A stretch of DNA of 64,000 nt from Enhydrobacter sp. (GTDB lineage: Bacteria; Pseudomonadota; Alphaproteobacteria; Reyranellales; Reyranellaceae). The stretch's first letter is position 1. The number at the start of each line of letters is the position of its first letter. The translations under genes and the position numbers were made by a program. The stretch spans positions 868,001-932,000 of the forward strand of contig CP075528.1 of NCBI GenBank assembly GCA_025808875.1, written 5' to 3'. This document shows, in pieces, positions 62,786 through 64,000 of this stretch. The notes beneath the pieces are model-generated. The model was given only the letters and a program-made list of their open reading frames with translations, was not told the DNA's origin and searched no databases.

Positions 62786-63397
62786 TCAAAGGTTCTGTTC
62801 GGCGAACGACCAGTTCGCGAGCTTGTCGAGCCATGCCTCGACGTGGTCGGGCCGCCGGTTCTGGTAGTCGAGATAGTAGGCATGCTCCCAGACGTCGCAG
62901 GTGAGCAGCGGCGTTTCGCCGTGGGCGATCGGCGTGTCGGCGTTCGACGTCGTCGTGATCTTGAGCTTGCCGTTCTTGCCCCTGACCAGCCAGGCCCAGC
63001 CGCTGCCGAACTGCGCGACAGCCGCCTTGGCGAAGGCTTCCTTGAATTCTCTGACGCCGCCGAAGCCGTCCTGGAGCGCGTCCTTGAGGCTGCCGGTCGG
63101 CTCTCCGCGGCCAGCTGTCATGCTCAGCCAGTAGAAATTGTGGTTCCAGGTCTGGCCCGCGTTGTTGAAGATCGCCTTGGACTTCAAATCCTTGGCGGCA
63201 CGGATCACGACGTCTTCCAGGGCCATGCTCTCGTACGGCGTGCCCTCGACCAGCTCGTTGAGCTTGGTCACGTAGGCGGCATGGTGCTTGCCGTAGTGGA
63301 GCGAGATGGTCTTGGACGAAATCACCGGTTCGAGGGCGTCTTCTTCATAGGGGAGCTTAGGCAGGATGAAGGGCGGCTTTGCTCTGTCCAGCGGCAT
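62786..63397 (-). CDS. sodB: Superoxide dismutase, Fe/Mn type
   Basis: 203 residues. Disproportionates superoxide in the cytoplasm. The four metal ligands are H34 (LHYGKHHAAY), H86 (WNHNFYW), D168 (CDVWEHAYY) and H172. Sequence traits such as GSGWAWLV and the FNNAGQTWNHNFYW block fit the Fe-type (sodB), but Mn cannot be excluded. Divergent from bacterioferritin; ATG 63397 is the start before the family N-terminus. Confidence 0.93.
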   Translation of the reverse strand: MPLDRAKPPFILPKLPYEEDALEPVISSKTISLHYGKHHAAYVTKLNELVEGTPYESMALEDVVIRAAKDLKSKAIFNNAGQTWNHNFYWLSMTAGRGEPTGSLKDALQDGFGGVREFKEAFAKAAVAQFGSGWAWLVRGKNGKLKITTTSNADTPIAHGETPLLTCDVWEHAYYLDYQNRRPDHVEAWLDKLANWSFAEQNL

Positions 63398-63568
63398 GGC
63401 GCGACTCCGGGTTGCGCGTTGCGTACCCGGAGTGAAACGCGCGCCACGGGAAGGCGTTGCCGAAGTGTGAGTTGCTGTCGGAAAAATCGCCAATGCGAGC
63501 TGTTATCAGCAGAATCGCGGCGGGAAGAGGGATAGTTTGGCATCGCAACTCTCACGAGGAGGCCCGAG

Positions 63569-64000
63569 GTGAAAGGCAACTCCCAGATCATCGCCGAGCT
63601 GAACAAGCTGCTGAAGAACGAACTGACCGCCATCAACCAGTACTTCCTTCATGCGCGCATGATGAAGCACTGGGGCTTCGAGCGGCTGGCCAGGAAGATC
63701 TACGAGGAGTCGATCGGCGAGATGAAGCACGCCGACAAGCTGATGCAGCGCATCCTCATGCTCGACGGGCTGCCCAACCTGCAGGATCTCGGCAAGCTCG
63801 CGGTCGGCGAAACCGTGCCCGAGTGCCTGAATGCCGATCTGAAGCTGGAGAATGCGGCGCGCACGGCCCTGGTCGCAGCTGTGGCGCACTGCGAATCGGC
63901 CAAGGACTTCGTCAGCCGCGAGATCGTCGTCGATATCCTCGAGGATGCCGAGGAGCACATCGATTTCCTGGAGACCGAGATCTCGCTGATCCAGAAGCTA
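63569..64000 (+). CDS. bfr: Bacterioferritin, cut by window end
   Basis: 144 residues visible, GTG start behind ACGAGGAGG. The ferroxidase centre is seen as E18, E51, H54 (and E47), and M52 is the axial haem ligand in GEMKHADKLM; further E residues are in EDAEEHIDFLE. Stores iron and detoxifies Fe(II). The 171-bp gap with sodB suggests shared iron/oxidative-stress control, but no clear operator was seen. Confidence 0.93.
   Translation, partial: MKGNSQIIAELNKLLKNELTAINQYFLHARMMKHWGFERLARKIYEESIGEMKHADKLMQRILMLDGLPNLQDLGKLAVGETVPECLNADLKLENAARTALVAAVAHCESAKDFVSREIVVDILEDAEEHIDFLETEISLIQKL

Overview
The window is about 64 kb of GC-rich DNA, packed with genes and sparing in intergenic space. Start codons are often GTG, and neighbouring genes often overlap by ATGA or GTGA. 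Gene content (map with radC, CobF, MNIO/DUF2063 genes, Zur-type operator, many SDRs, AbrB-type transporters, Liv- and Dpp-type ABC systems) points to an alphaproteobacterium of soil or water. A Rhodospirillales/Reyranella-like host is possible, but that is a guess from style, not a match.

Layout. 1-3200: radC (cut by the window edge), a serine hydrolase on the other strand, and map. 3257-9090: a MoCF/CinA-like protein and an AbrB transporter, then a tight run of amidase, Asp/Glu-racemase-like protein, secreted HExxH peptidase and a creatininase-family protein with altered motifs. 9157-12309: a double-domain KaiC-like ATPase followed directly by a hybrid histidine kinase. 12310-12787: a decayed spacer. 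12788-22044: a complete Liv-type ABC transporter interleaved with an NDP-forming acyl-CoA-synthetase alpha-like protein, a GNAT enzyme and a single-module adenylation-carrier-thioesterase (NRPS-like) protein. A SAM methyltransferase follows. This 9.7-kb block is bracketed by direct repeats that include a fossil copy of the methyltransferase start.

22936-29487: small hypothetical and secreted proteins, a cupin, and the uracil-catabolism (URC) set: URC1 (GTP-cyclohydrolase-II-like), URC4 (DUF1688) and uracil phosphoribosyltransferase. Next to URC1 lie two secreted paralogues, one killed by a stop codon. 29499-36979: MAPEG protein, cupin, a Zur-box-led operon (small ORF, COG0523 GTPase, DUF1826), M20 amidohydrolase, CobF, copper chaperone PCu(A)C with a DUF2946-like protein, Nudix, SDR and an SMR transporter. 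37113-42801: a full Dpp/Opp peptide transporter. 42820-44637: hemerythrin-like protein, SDR and tRNA-Leu(UAA).

44645-46957 is the most interesting locus: two tandem Cys-rich secreted peptides with identical cysteine spacing, an MNIO enzyme (DUF692) and its DUF2063 partner. This is the layout of a bufferin-type, copper-binding RiPP system. 47050-57000 holds metabolic genes (FAD oxidoreductase, acyl-CoA synthetase, dienelactone hydrolase, MFS, F420-oxidoreductase-like, SDR, second AbrB, NAD kinase, TauD-like dioxygenase). 57002-59942: DUF190 with two CrcB fluoride channels behind a radical SAM protein. 60212-64000: MFS transporter, LpxR-like outer-membrane deacylase, DUF3309 peptide, Fe/Mn superoxide dismutase and a bacterioferritin cut by the window end.

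Coordinates of starts were chosen from start codon, ribosome-binding site, overlap with the upstream gene and where recognisable family sequence begins. All family calls are from reading translated sequence; no database search was possible.
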